From NCBI GenBank assembly GCA_965223105.1, contig OZ244987.1, positions 6,696,001 through 6,760,000 of the forward strand: DNA of 64,000 bases. The letters run 5' to 3'. This document shows, one piece after another, positions 27,800 through 36,637 of the stretch. Both the position numbers and the translations under genes were made by a program. The notes beneath the pieces were generated by a model. It made no database searches, was not told the origin of the DNA, and saw only the letters and a program-made list of their open reading frames with translations. This DNA comes from JABDMH01 sp965223105. GTDB taxonomy: Bacteria > Bacteroidota > Bacteroidia > Chitinophagales > Saprospiraceae. Within the stretch, counting starts at the first letter, position 1. Every line of letters starts with the position of its first letter.

Positions 27800-30157
27800 C
27801 TATTTCCGCGAAGTGAGATCAACCGTGTATGTGATTGAAGGCAAAATGGGTAGAATGGTTACCTGTTTTAAATCGTATTTAATGCCTGTAACTCTCCGCC
27901 CGGCATCAAAAATTGTGGATTCATCCAACCGATAGTAACTAACATTCTTTCGGAAATAGGCGTTGTATACACTGAAGGTTAAACTTTTATTGCGTTCTTT
28001 CTTTTTGCTGACCCAATGTTTGGTAAAGCTGAGATCAAGTCGATGGTAATCTGGCATCACAAAATTGTTTCGGTTAGGAGCATAGAAAATATTTTGGAAG
28101 CCACCCGGTTCTTGAAATGCTGCTATGGGTAAAGTTTGTCTTCGTCCGGTATTGTATTGAAAGAGGCCAGCCACAGTCCATTTCTTGGAAATTTTCCAAT
28201 TGGCAAATAAAGTCAGATTATGTCTCTGATCGTACTGATGAAAATACCTCGCTCCCTGGGAAATTCTGGGAAATTGTCGCTCGCTAAATCCCAGCGTATA
28301 GCTGAATATATAAGTGAGTTTTGGACTTCTCTTATTCAGATAAAATTCCATCCCATAAGCCCAGCCTTTGCCATTTTTCTCAACTTGATCTTCGTAGTCA
28401 ACGTTAAAACCGGTCAGTAGTCCTGTTCCCTGCCGAAAATCTACTTGATCGTGCAACAAGCGGTAGTATCCATCAAAGCGGATGTCTAACGATTTGCCGA
28501 TGTATCCTACACCGGTACTGAATAGATCCGCAAGTTGCATAGGTGTTAACTTAGACGCATTCACCCATCCGTGAATCGGAAGTCCTTCATTTACTCCCGG
28601 CAAGCCATGAATGCTTTGTGAAGTGCGCCCATATGCACTGCTTAATACGAGTCGATCACTGAGTGCGTAACCGATGTTGAACCTGGGTTCCACGCTCCTA
28701 TAACTTTTGTTTTGCGTGTAATAGAATTGATAGCGCAAGCCGGCATCCAAGACCAACCGGTCAGAAATCGCCCAGTTGTCTTCAACAAATATTGCCGCCT
28801 TGTAGCCATCAACCACTCGTTTGATAGGAGTGGAAATGGCGATATCCATTAAAGAAGATCGATGGGCAGTCTTGATCGGGACAGCTTTGCGATAACTAAG
28901 ATCCAACCCGCCTTTGAGCCAGTGGCCGCTAGAAGTCCAGTGGGACCATTGTTTTTGGTAACTATATTCGTGCAAGAGACTAAACCTCTTCTTAATTGTT
29001 GCATTTCGATCCAAGTTTTCGATGACAGCTTGGCGGCCAAATAGATTGGTTTTGAATCGGGTATACAAAATTTGATCCTCGCTAAACCAATTCTTTCTGT
29101 GGCTTTTAGTCTTTCGGAGAGAAAAAGTTATGTTTCCCCAGTTATAACCCGACGTCGACTTGGTACGAACACCCTTACTCGAAAGCGATGTCAGACCAAC
29201 GCGGTGGTCATTACCGGCATAAAAATTAACAAAGATCTTCTCATGATCACTAATTGTATGATTCAGTTTTGCATTGATATCATACATATTGTAGTCTGCA
29301 AAATCGGAAAATCCAGGACTGGTTTCATAGGCAATTCGTACTGGTAAGGATATTAGACTCAAATAAGTAGCCCTGCCAGCAATCATTAGTCCAGTCTTAT
29401 CCTCCTTAATTGGGCCATCAAACGAAAAACTGGAGCCAATTAGTCCCATAGAATATTTTTTATTCCATTTTTTCAAATTTCCTTCCTTCAAATTGACTGA
29501 AATGACCGACGAAAGCCGGTCCCCGTATCGAGCAGGAATATTGCCCTTATGTAATTCGACATTTTTCACCACATCAGGATTAAATACGGTGGTCAACCCA
29601 TAAAGATGACTGGCATTGTATACTGGTGCATTGTCTAATAGTAGTAAATTTTGATCTGGTGTACCTCCCCGGATGAATAGGCCTGAGGAGCCTTCCAAAC
29701 CCGATTGTACACCCGGTAAAATGGCTAATCCCTTGATTACGTCCCGTTCCCCAAGCAGACTAGGAACCGCATTTAAGGTCTCAATAGGGAGAGCTACCGA
29801 GCCCAACCTCATTCGGTCGCGTACGTCCCTGTGCACGATTTCATCTGTAACCGCCACTGCATCTAGTGTCAATGGTTCCAACCTGATATCGATACTAGTA
29901 TCACCTCTAACCGTATGAACGTGACTATGGGATGAATAACCAATGTGGCTATAGGCCAAATGTACCTTACCCGACTCCACGTAAATCACATAAAAGCCGT
30001 ATGCATTAGTGACCGCAATCTTACCCAGGCTACTTTTTATATGTGCACCTATGATAGGCTCTTTATCCTCATTGGTCACATATCCACTTACAGCTACCTG
30101 TGCGGAAATGAGACAAGGGCCTAAAATGAGTAATATGTTGAAAAAGACTTTGCTCAA
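27800..30157 (-). CDS. TonB-dependent receptor with carboxypeptidase-like regulatory domain
   Basis: 785 residues: signal peptide (FFNILLILGPCLISAQ), a CarboxypepD_reg-like beta-sandwich (about 22-100, VSGYVTNEDKEPIIGAHI), a plug domain (about 125-240, GLFIRGGTPDQNLLLLDNAP) and a long beta-barrel. It imports a substrate across the outer membrane using TonB energy. The frame has only a TTG start (30157), and the sequence TTGA overlaps the TGA stop of the upstream DUF4249 gene, indicating translational coupling. TonB receptor plus DUF4249 lipoprotein is a common Bacteroidota pair. No glycan enzymes adjoin it, so the cargo is unknown. Confidence 0.9.
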   Translation of the reverse strand: MSKVFFNILLILGPCLISAQVAVSGYVTNEDKEPIIGAHIKSSLGKIAVTNAYGFYVIYVESGKVHLAYSHIGYSSHSHVHTVRGDTSIDIRLEPLTLDAVAVTDEIVHRDVRDRMRLGSVALPIETLNAVPSLLGERDVIKGLAILPGVQSGLEGSSGLFIRGGTPDQNLLLLDNAPVYNASHLYGLTTVFNPDVVKNVELHKGNIPARYGDRLSSVISVNLKEGNLKKWNKKYSMGLIGSSFSFDGPIKEDKTGLMIAGRATYLSLISLPVRIAYETSPGFSDFADYNMYDINAKLNHTISDHEKIFVNFYAGNDHRVGLTSLSSKGVRTKSTSGYNWGNITFSLRKTKSHRKNWFSEDQILYTRFKTNLFGRQAVIENLDRNATIKKRFSLLHEYSYQKQWSHWTSSGHWLKGGLDLSYRKAVPIKTAHRSSLMDIAISTPIKRVVDGYKAAIFVEDNWAISDRLVLDAGLRYQFYYTQNKSYRSVEPRFNIGYALSDRLVLSSAYGRTSQSIHGLPGVNEGLPIHGWVNASKLTPMQLADLFSTGVGYIGKSLDIRFDGYYRLLHDQVDFRQGTGLLTGFNVDYEDQVEKNGKGWAYGMEFYLNKRSPKLTYIFSYTLGFSERQFPRISQGARYFHQYDQRHNLTLFANWKISKKWTVAGLFQYNTGRRQTLPIAAFQEPGGFQNIFYAPNRNNFVMPDYHRLDLSFTKHWVSKKKERNKSLTFSVYNAYFRKNVSYYRLDESTIFDAGRRVTGIKYDLKQVTILPILPSITYTVDLTSRK

Positions 30158-31026
30158 AATGTCAAGATATAATCTGTTGTGTTGTATGCGGTGAATACTC
30201 CGTGGGCACCAGGAATATTAGAGTTTACAGTCGAAGGTTGGAAAAATAACTCGGCCACATCAAAGCCACTTTCAATTCCACGGCTTTCGAAGAACTCGGC
30301 AGCTGAGGGATTCATAGTACCCCAAGTGAATCGGTATTCGGCATCTCGAGGATAGGCATTGCTGAAAAACCAGCCCAGCTCGATAGTATCATCTTTAAGG
30401 CAATCCCAACGCTTTCCAAGAAATTCACTATAAGTAAACGACCAAAGATTAGGGTAACAGTCGTGCGATTCTGTGACAAAAAGGTCTCCTGCATCAATCC
30501 GAGTAATGTGCTCAAATAGGTTTTCAAGGCTCCATAGGTACAACCCATCCGGATCTAAAGGTTCATCGATTTGTAATATCACTTTTGGAGCACTTCCAGT
30601 ATTGGTCTCAAAAGTGCCATCTTCTTCTACGGTGATGGATGCAAGCTGTGGTGCCTCTGGAATCACTTCCGGTGGGGTCTGAAGGACGGTTGCCAATTCG
30701 TCCGAGAGGATACGCATAAAATACATATGACCCACCTGCGGTGAAACCTGACTTGTCGATCTGTAGTGGCCCTTACCTGCATGTTGCAAGGTTTCGATGA
30801 TCTCACCATCTTCGTACACGTTGATGGTAGCACCTGTAATATACATTGCGCTGGTATCCAGTGGTCTCTTTGTATAAAAAAAGGTAGCGGTAATGACAGA
30901 GTCTGGGTGCAGAAAAGAGTAGAAAACCGGTTCCCGGTTTATCTCTTCGAATTGCAAGTTAGCATCCTCCACAATGCATGATGAGAAGAGCATTAACCAA
31001 AGCAAAAGGTATTTATATCGAGGCAA
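30154..31026 (-). CDS. DUF4249 family outer-membrane lipoprotein
   Basis: 290 residues. The N-terminus YKYLLLWLMLFSSC has a lipobox with Cys at about residue 17, so the protein is lipid-anchored. The following Ig-like region (ATFFYTKRPLDTSAMYITGA, then NVYEDGEIIETL) matches DUF4249, the usual partner of TonB receptors, probably the surface lid or binding subunit. The only start available before the signal peptide is TTG at 31026; an upstream in-frame TGA excludes a longer form. It is the second gene of a three-gene minus-strand operon. Confidence 0.82.
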   Translation of the reverse strand: MPRYKYLLLWLMLFSSCIVEDANLQFEEINREPVFYSFLHPDSVITATFFYTKRPLDTSAMYITGATINVYEDGEIIETLQHAGKGHYRSTSQVSPQVGHMYFMRILSDELATVLQTPPEVIPEAPQLASITVEEDGTFETNTGSAPKVILQIDEPLDPDGLYLWSLENLFEHITRIDAGDLFVTESHDCYPNLWSFTYSEFLGKRWDCLKDDTIELGWFFSNAYPRDAEYRFTWGTMNPSAAEFFESRGIESGFDVAELFFQPSTVNSNIPGAHGVFTAYNTTDYILTF

Positions 31027-31049
31027 AATTGTCTTTCAAATTTTTGATC

Positions 31050-31772
31050 TTAATTAGAATCCCATTGGTATGAAATTGCGGCTTTCCACCCCACTGTTCT
31101 AAACTTATTTTCGGAATAGTCATTCAACATATTGCGTAGATAGTACTGGCCTTGTATCATTAAACCAATATTCTTGCTCAATTTCATGTTAATACCAGGT
31201 GCCACACCGAAGTTGTACCTCCAGATGTCACGAAATCGATCTGGTATGCCGGAGCTGGTCATCGCATCGTTTCTCTCAAATCTTGAGAAGGCCACACCCG
31301 GCTCAATGGCGAGAATGGGCTCTATCCGTTTTTGAGAACTCCATGACACAGTAAAGGGCAATGCAACGTAAAAAGCATTTATAGAATAATTTGTCGAATC
31401 CCTGAAAGGTGAATCTTGTATCCGATAACGGTTGGTTATGGGTTTTCTCTTCAGCGCTAGCTCGATCCCTGCATGCAGGCCAAGTCTCTCTGTCCGGAAA
31501 AACTCATAGCCAGCTCCTAGAAAAAAGGAACCATAATCTGTAAAGTCATCATTCACGGCAAAAAGACTTCTGGATCCATCTTCATTGAGCGCAATGTTCT
31601 CATCACCTAGAAAGTAATCGGTAAAGTATCCGGTGTATAAATGAAAAACCTGATTTTGGCTAATCAAATGTGATGGCAGTAACCATAAAACTGTTAATTG
31701 ACAAATGGCATTCACAAACTTAGGATACCAGAATATACTGATGCTTGACCAAACTTTCACTAGTATTTGCAT
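31050..31772 (-). CDS. Outer-membrane beta-barrel protein
   Basis: About 240 residues of predicted barrel strands (FYVALPFTVSWSSQKRIEPI, LGLHAGIELALKRK, NIGLMIQGQYYLRNML), ending in an aromatic-rich AAISYQWDSN. The start is uncertain: ATGs at 31862, 31802 and 31772 leave a long N-region, whereas GTG 31715 would give a compact signal peptide (NAICQLTVLWLLPSHLIS). It lies 23 bp upstream of the DUF4249 gene on the same strand and probably leads that operon. Function beyond an outer-membrane location is not visible. Confidence 0.68.
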   Translation of the reverse strand: MQILVKVWSSISIFWYPKFVNAICQLTVLWLLPSHLISQNQVFHLYTGYFTDYFLGDENIALNEDGSRSLFAVNDDFTDYGSFFLGAGYEFFRTERLGLHAGIELALKRKPITNRYRIQDSPFRDSTNYSINAFYVALPFTVSWSSQKRIEPILAIEPGVAFSRFERNDAMTSSGIPDRFRDIWRYNFGVAPGINMKLSKNIGLMIQGQYYLRNMLNDYSENKFRTVGWKAAISYQWDSN

Positions 31773-31862
31773 TACATATATGATAATGTATTGTAAAAAC
31801 ATTACGGATGAACGGTATGGTCTGTGTGATAAACACCAATCCTTTAACATAACCTTAAACAT

Positions 31863-32221
31863 GAGATTATCCTTTCCAAGGTTGTGCTTAGCAATTAGAT
31901 CAGATATTGGTGGAAGATAAGAGCACCTAGGTCACAGATAAGAAATTGTGTAATCAACTGATCTTCTTACGGCATTTACGTACCAAAAGAACTACAATGC
32001 TGGCCCAGCTTTTTATGAACTGTTTGCAAACAGTGGTTCAGTAGATGGAACATCTGAGCTAGATCTGACGTTTTTGATGGCAACTCCGAATCGCCAGGTT
32101 TGAGTAATGTTTTAGACCCCTAATGGATTATTTTTGCTAAGTCTTAACAATGGAACAGTTCCTCATATATGCCAGAAAATTCCTATCTTCCCTATCTGAA
32201 AAATCCTAAAATCAACGCCTC
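31863..32221. other. Divergent intergenic region without a gene
   Basis: About 360 bp between the minus-strand barrel gene and the plus-strand small membrane protein. All frames are interrupted and no RNA gene is recognisable. It contains one perfect 16-bp palindrome (32019-32034) and presumably the two divergent promoters. A TATCTTCC near 32184 is a weak -7-like sequence for the rightward gene. Confidence 0.5.
32019..32034. promoter_or_regulatory. Perfect 16-bp palindrome, possible operator
   Basis: ACTGTTTGCAAACAGT is an exact palindrome in the divergent intergenic region. Size and symmetry fit a dimeric repressor site of the LacI/GntR sort, but no such regulator is encoded nearby. Confidence 0.3.
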
Positions 32222-32698
32222 ATGAAATATGCACTTCTTACCCTGGTTGTAAGCTTCATTATTACCACCTCAGTCATAGCTGAGAAGATTACACCCTTTA
32301 CACCAGATGTCAGCTCCATTGCCCAACAACTGGATCAGGATCAGTTGCTTCTAACCAAAGAATTTGGCGACCTAAATACGCTGGAACAACGCGTCAAACA
32401 AGAACGATTGACATTCGAGGAGTTGGATGTACAAACCATTACCGAGCTAAATTTAAAGGCCGACGTTGCCAGTGCACTGGTAGCAGTTGCTGGAGCCGAT
32501 GACCTGCCTTTGGGTATTCCCGGTTTTTGGTGGGGCTTGTGCCTTTCTTGGATTGGTATTCTATTGGTCTATCTGTTGATGGAAGATTCTCCGGATCGTA
32601 AGGAGCAAGTGAAAAACGCAGTGATCGGAGCTCTGGTGGGTCTGGGTGTATGGTTGCTGTTTTGGATATTGTTCTGGGCATCATTTGCTGTAATCTAG
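32222..32698 (+). CDS. Small secreted/membrane protein of unknown function
   Basis: 158 residues. A signal peptide (MKYALLTLVVSFIITTSVIA) is followed by a charged helical stretch (about 30-85), then two hydrophobic helices (WWGLCLSWIGILLVYLLM and VIGALVGLGVWLLFWILF) separated by a short charged loop. I recognise no domain. It starts a same-strand cluster of envelope proteins reaching to 35453, and the palindrome at 32736 follows within 40 bp. Confidence 0.65.
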   Translation: MKYALLTLVVSFIITTSVIAEKITPFTPDVSSIAQQLDQDQLLLTKEFGDLNTLEQRVKQERLTFEELDVQTITELNLKADVASALVAVAGADDLPLGIPGFWWGLCLSWIGILLVYLLMEDSPDRKEQVKNAVIGALVGLGVWLLFWILFWASFAVI

Positions 32699-32735
32699 AC
32701 AGATTGTACAGATCTAAAAGTTTCAATACTCAAGG

Positions 32736-32769
32736 AAGAAAAAGTAGTATGATCATACTACTTTTTCTT
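32736..32769. repeat. 34-bp perfect palindrome spanning the start codon of the next gene
   Basis: The sequence is symmetric about position 32752/32753 (centre TGATCA), with arms AAGAAAAAGTAGTATGA and its complement. G-T wobble and further pairs extend it to about 32731-32774. In RNA it forms a 15-16 bp stem with a minimal GATC loop, followed by a T-run. The ATG at 32749-32751 lies in the upper stem. It could end transcription of the upstream gene, mask the start codon, or both. Confidence 0.85.
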
Positions 32770-33435
32770 TTTTGTGCCGGTGTTGTCTCGCTCCGTGGTC
32801 AAGACTATTTTCGCATTCGTGCTGATTTTACCCTTAAGGAGATCTCTTCACTTGGTGATTCTACCGAAAGGCGTTTGGTCATCGGAACCTGTTATTACGA
32901 CAAGACCCTTGACAAATTAACCTACAATCTGTCCTTCCCTGAGCCCGAGCAGTGGATCATAGCCGACAGTTTCATTTATACATTGCAGGACGGACAGTTA
33001 TTGAATAGGGCCAAGGTCCCGCCACTTAATGAACACAATGTCTTCAGAATGCTCTTGGATCAGACCTTTTCCGAATTTGGGATGATGAAGAGTGGTTATG
33101 AAGTCGATGGAGTTAAGAAGATTGGTGATCAGGTCTATCTGACCTATTTGCCTCCAGAGAAGTACGCTGATGTTCTGGGTTCATTGGTATTGATCAAAGA
33201 AAGAAAAAAACTCAATGGAGTGATTTATTACGAACCGGATGGCAATATGATGTTTCGACAACAATTAGACGACTATGAGATCGTCGATGGATTGCCTGTA
33301 CCCAAATATCTCTCCCACATCATCGAAAAAGATGGAAAGAAAATTAAGCGTATTTTGTCTTTTGAAAACATCGCTGTCAATGAATCGGGCCATGATCATC
33401 TGTACAACACTCCTCTTGACCTGCATGGTCAGTAG
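32749..33435 (+). CDS. Secreted LolA/LolB-like lipoprotein-carrier-fold protein
   Basis: About 228 residues from ATG 32749, placed directly before a signal peptide (IILLFLFCAGVVSLRGQDYF). The body shows the outer-membrane lipoprotein-sorting type of pattern: FTLKEISSLGDS, a short helix, DGQLLNRAKV, LVLIKERKKLNGVIYYEPDG and VDGLPVPKYLSHII. Such proteins form a half-barrel binding acyl chains. The identification is by pattern and moderate. The start codon sits in the 34-bp palindrome, and the 3' end overlaps the YidD gene by about 55 bp. Confidence 0.6.
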   Translation: MIILLFLFCAGVVSLRGQDYFRIRADFTLKEISSLGDSTERRLVIGTCYYDKTLDKLTYNLSFPEPEQWIIADSFIYTLQDGQLLNRAKVPPLNEHNVFRMLLDQTFSEFGMMKSGYEVDGVKKIGDQVYLTYLPPEKYADVLGSLVLIKERKKLNGVIYYEPDGNMMFRQQLDDYEIVDGLPVPKYLSHIIEKDGKKIKRILSFENIAVNESGHDHLYNTPLDLHGQ

Positions 33436-33778
33436 TTTGCTTGCTCAGAAACTGGCCTCTGATATCAATTTTTTCCGGCAGCAACTCACCTCCCCTGTAA
33501 AGACAAAATTTCAAATTAAACCTGATGAGACCAATGAAATAAGAATCGGCGTGCAGTACTTATTCCTTTTTTACAAGAATTTTCTCTCTTCACAAGACAA
33601 TCAAAATTGTTCGTTCTCTCCCTCATGTTCAAATTACTGCCTTCAGGCCATTCGCAAAAGGGGTGTGATCAGTGGGACAATGAGCGCTTTCGATCGGTTG
33701 ACTCGCTGCAACTACTTAAGTCCGGAAAACTACTCTATAGACTACAAGTCTGGGCGGTTACTTGACCCTGTGGAGTAG
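33380..33778 (+). CDS. yidD: YidD-like membrane protein insertion efficiency factor with N-terminal signal/TM segment
   Basis: About 132 residues. The YidD core is clear: YLFLFYKNFLSSQ, then CSFSPSCSNYCLQAI and RLTRCNYLSP, with the conserved cysteines. Unlike the usual 70-85-residue cytoplasmic YidD, this one begins with a hydrophobic segment (MIICTTLLLTCMVSSLLAQ) that looks like a signal peptide. That would place the domain in the periplasm. ATG 33380 or 33392 both precede that segment, and both overlap the upstream gene. YidD normally aids YidC-dependent insertion of membrane proteins; whether the exported form does so is unknown. Confidence 0.8.
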   Translation: MNRAMIICTTLLLTCMVSSLLAQKLASDINFFRQQLTSPVKTKFQIKPDETNEIRIGVQYLFLFYKNFLSSQDNQNCSFSPSCSNYCLQAIRKRGVISGTMSAFDRLTRCNYLSPENYSIDYKSGRLLDPVE

Positions 33779-33796
33779 AAAATTGACCCTCTAACT

Positions 33797-34666
33797 GTGC
33801 TTTTGAATTATTCCATCCCTTTGCGTTCATTGGCAATTTCAGCTTTTAGCATTCTTCATTTTTTACTAGCTGCCATGGTGCCATCATATGGCCAAGAGAC
33901 TAAAGATCTCTACTCCTTGGAATCGTCCTGCGAATTCGCCAAGTTTCTACAGGCCAAAGGGGATCTGCAGGAAGCCGCCGACGAATATGCACGAATTTTG
34001 TATATGGACCCCGATGACGATACTGTGCTTGTCCGTCTGTCGTCGCTCTATAGAAGTCTGGGCCACCCCCAGAAAGCACAACGGCTCTTCAGCAACTATC
34101 GAAGTCGAGGTTTACACACATCCTATTTGCTCGAATTTGAACACCTAGCCACCTTACTTTTTCAAGACGATACTACAGCCCTACTGATTGCTCTGGAACA
34201 AAGTCAAAAGTTAGCTGAGGAAGAAAAGAGAAGATTTGCAGTAGAACACGCCATGCTTCGCAGACATTGGCCGGCGGCCGAGAGTTTGCTGTCAGAATCT
34301 CCAGCCAGTCCATGGCAAGATCCTTATCGTGACCTAACCCAGCGGGCCCAAGCTTTTCAGCCTAAGAAACCCTGGCTGGCAGCTGCGATGTCGGTATTTA
34401 TCCCGGGTAGTGGAAAAATCTATGCTAAGAATACCAAGGAAGGGGTAACCAGCTTCTTGTTTGTAGCTGCTATGGGTTATCAGAGTTACCGTGCATTTCA
34501 CAAAAGGGGGTCAAGAAGTGCAGCTGGATGGATCTATGGTGGACTTGGCCTGGGATTTTATTTCGGAAATATCTATGGTGCTCAGCAATCTGCTAAGAAC
34601 TACAACCAAAGAAAATGGCAAGAAATCTATGATGAAGTGGATGCTATCATCTATCGTCGTTATTAG
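33797..34666 (+). CDS. TPR-containing envelope protein with DUF5683-like C-terminal membrane tail
   Basis: 289 residues from GTG 33797 (TTG 33803 is also possible), with a signal peptide (ISAFSILHFLLAAMVPSYGQ). Two or three TPR units follow (AKGDLQEAADEYARILYMDP). The end contains AAAMSVFIPGSGKIYA and two hydrophobic helices, the PGxG-turn seen in DUF5683-type tails. The next gene has the same architecture and overlaps it by 35 bp, so the two look like a divergent tandem duplication. It lies 18 bp after yidD. Confidence 0.65.
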   Translation: MLLNYSIPLRSLAISAFSILHFLLAAMVPSYGQETKDLYSLESSCEFAKFLQAKGDLQEAADEYARILYMDPDDDTVLVRLSSLYRSLGHPQKAQRLFSNYRSRGLHTSYLLEFEHLATLLFQDDTTALLIALEQSQKLAEEEKRRFAVEHAMLRRHWPAAESLLSESPASPWQDPYRDLTQRAQAFQPKKPWLAAAMSVFIPGSGKIYAKNTKEGVTSFLFVAAMGYQSYRAFHKRGSRSAAGWIYGGLGLGFYFGNIYGAQQSAKNYNQRKWQEIYDEVDAIIYRRY

Positions 34667-35453
34667 CTGCCTGTCGAGCAGCTATAGTCAGAATTTGGAA
34701 CAGACTTTTCAGTTTGCTGAGCAGCAGTTGGCGGAGGGATGGGAAGCCAGGGCGGAGAAGGCCTATAAACGAGTGCTCTTTTTCGATCACGAAAACAAGT
34801 ACCGTGGCCGGTGTATGGAGGTGCTGGCAGATTTGGCTATCGAAAAAGGTGAGACCCTAGAAGCTTTAAATTATCTGGATCAAGCCTACTTTCTGTCGCG
34901 TGATTCGGAGCAGCAAAATGAGCTTCAATTGCGCCGGATACAACTCTACATCGAATCTGGTCAAACTGCTCAGGCGTTGGCGGAGATCTATCAAATGGAT
35001 GAAGAATTTGATCCGAAAAGACTAAAGCTTTACGAAGCCTATTGCCACTATTGGCTCAAAGATTTTGATGAGGCCAGGCAAGCCCTGGTTAGCATGACGT
35101 CGATTAATGATTTAGATCGATTCATGAAGAATGCGAGGAAAATCGAAAAACTCAATCCCAAATTTTACCAGACTTTGAGTTACATTATTCCCGGTCTGGG
35201 ACAAATCTTACTCGGGGATTTTAAGCAAAGCCTCAACTCCCTCCTGCTCAATGTAGGATTAGCCGCACTTTTTATCCACACTTCCATGCAGCTTAGTTTT
35301 TACGATGGGGCCATATCAATATTTCCATGGTTCTTTCGCTATTATACCGGAGGTGCGAAGTTGACCAGTCAGCTGGCCATTGAAACGAAAATAGCCCGTC
35401 ATAAAGAAAACTTCAATTGGATCCTTGACCGGATCAATACTCAAGATCAATAA
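34632..35453 (+). CDS. Second TPR-containing envelope protein with DUF5683-like tail
   Basis: 273 residues from ATG 34632, directly before the signal peptide (MLSSIVVISCLSSSYSQ); the longer frame starting at 34491 runs inside the preceding gene. TPR-like helices cover about 20-190 (AEQQLAEGWEARAEKAYKRV). The tail (TLSYIIPGLGQILLGDFKQS plus two helices) mirrors the PGxG tail of the upstream paralogue. The two genes overlap by 35 bp and are surely co-translated. The 3' end overlaps the convergent redoxin gene by 7 bp. Function unknown; a paired scaffold in the envelope is inferred. Confidence 0.68.
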   Translation: MKWMLSSIVVISCLSSSYSQNLEQTFQFAEQQLAEGWEARAEKAYKRVLFFDHENKYRGRCMEVLADLAIEKGETLEALNYLDQAYFLSRDSEQQNELQLRRIQLYIESGQTAQALAEIYQMDEEFDPKRLKLYEAYCHYWLKDFDEARQALVSMTSINDLDRFMKNARKIEKLNPKFYQTLSYIIPGLGQILLGDFKQSLNSLLLNVGLAALFIHTSMQLSFYDGAISIFPWFFRYYTGGAKLTSQLAIETKIARHKENFNWILDRINTQDQ

Positions 35454-36637
35454 TACCTGCCCATCAATCGATGCTCGACAATCTTGCGTTTGACCTCCAG
35501 AGGATCGATGGCGCCGTGCCAACTGGCGTAAACCTCTCCGTAGGGCTCCAGGATCATTGTAAATGGCAGTGATCCATCCCAATCAGGGTTTACCGCCTCA
35601 ATCAATTTGTACTTATCCTCTTCTGTACAGAGATAGTTATTTACTGGGCTGTGCACCTGTTTCAAAAATGTAAGGGCATCGTCAACCTTCTCAGCGCGGT
35701 CCAAGGAAATTGAAACAAATTCAAAATTCCTAGCACCATACATGCGCTGCATTTTAAGAAACTCGGGATACTCAAGTTTGCAGGGTCCACACCAGGTTGC
35801 CCAGAAATTGACCAACCGGATCTTGGGTGAAAAGTTAGTTAAGAGCGTTTTGAGGCTGTCCAAATCGATCATTTGGATCGACACTGGTTGGGCTTTCCAA
35901 TCTGCCTCGACCTTATCTTTGTACTCTGTCTTCCATGCCCATTTGGTTGAGCAACCAAAGGCCTTGGTATCCGGCCGGATGATCTCACGACCTTCGAGAA
36001 CCGCATCTACTGCAGTACGAAGACGCTCGGCATTGGCGGAGCCCGGCTTTTCCGAACCGTCAATGTGTCCACGGTATTTCAGCTTTAAGTCAGGGCCAAA
36101 GACAAAAACATGTGGCGTGGCCGTCGGGCCAAATTTTAATGAAACACCATGATCATCTCCATCATAGAGATAGGGGAAATTAAATTTCATGTGTTCATCC
36201 CGGAGTACCATAGCTTCGTAATCGTCGTCGAGATCGCTATAACCCAGTTCTTCATACAACAAACCCAATGGGCTATTGGGAGAAATCGCAACTACCTCAA
36301 CACCCTTATCCCGGTAGTCGTCGGTAAAGTCGATCAACCGTTGCTCATAAGCTTGAGCCGTTGGGCAATGGTTACAGGTAAACACGATCACCACCGCATT
36401 CGCCCCTTGAAGCTCCTCCGAATTGTAGTAGGTGCCATCGGTATTGATCAATTCAAAGGGAGGCATCTCGGCACCAATCGCTAGAGGCTCTACCTCCTGT
36501 TTAGGTACCGGCTGGGGATCGGCTACAAATGAAGTGGCGGAGGTGCGTTTCTCCGATTGACAAGACCAGATTAATAGGGCCAGAAGCACAATAGCAGTAA
36601 TTCTCCTCAGCACAGCAGCGTTTTCTATACAGTACAT
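35447..36637 (-). CDS. Lipoprotein with two fused thioredoxin-fold domains (peroxiredoxin-like + TlpA-like)
   Basis: 396 residues. The N-terminus IVLLALLIWSC carries a lipobox. Domain 1 (about 45-225) is the redoxin type with VIVFTCNHCPTAQAYEQ, that is CxxCP. Domain 2 (about 250-390) is TlpA/ResA-like with VNFWATWCGPCKLEYPEF, a CxxC redox site. Both should act in the periplasm on disulfides or peroxides. The start lies inside the upstream isomerase gene (13-bp overlap), so the two are co-translated. Confidence 0.85.
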   Translation of the reverse strand: MYCIENAAVLRRITAIVLLALLIWSCQSEKRTSATSFVADPQPVPKQEVEPLAIGAEMPPFELINTDGTYYNSEELQGANAVVIVFTCNHCPTAQAYEQRLIDFTDDYRDKGVEVVAISPNSPLGLLYEELGYSDLDDDYEAMVLRDEHMKFNFPYLYDGDDHGVSLKFGPTATPHVFVFGPDLKLKYRGHIDGSEKPGSANAERLRTAVDAVLEGREIIRPDTKAFGCSTKWAWKTEYKDKVEADWKAQPVSIQMIDLDSLKTLLTNFSPKIRLVNFWATWCGPCKLEYPEFLKMQRMYGARNFEFVSISLDRAEKVDDALTFLKQVHSPVNNYLCTEEDKYKLIEAVNPDWDGSLPFTMILEPYGEVYASWHGAIDPLEVKRKIVEHRLMGRYY

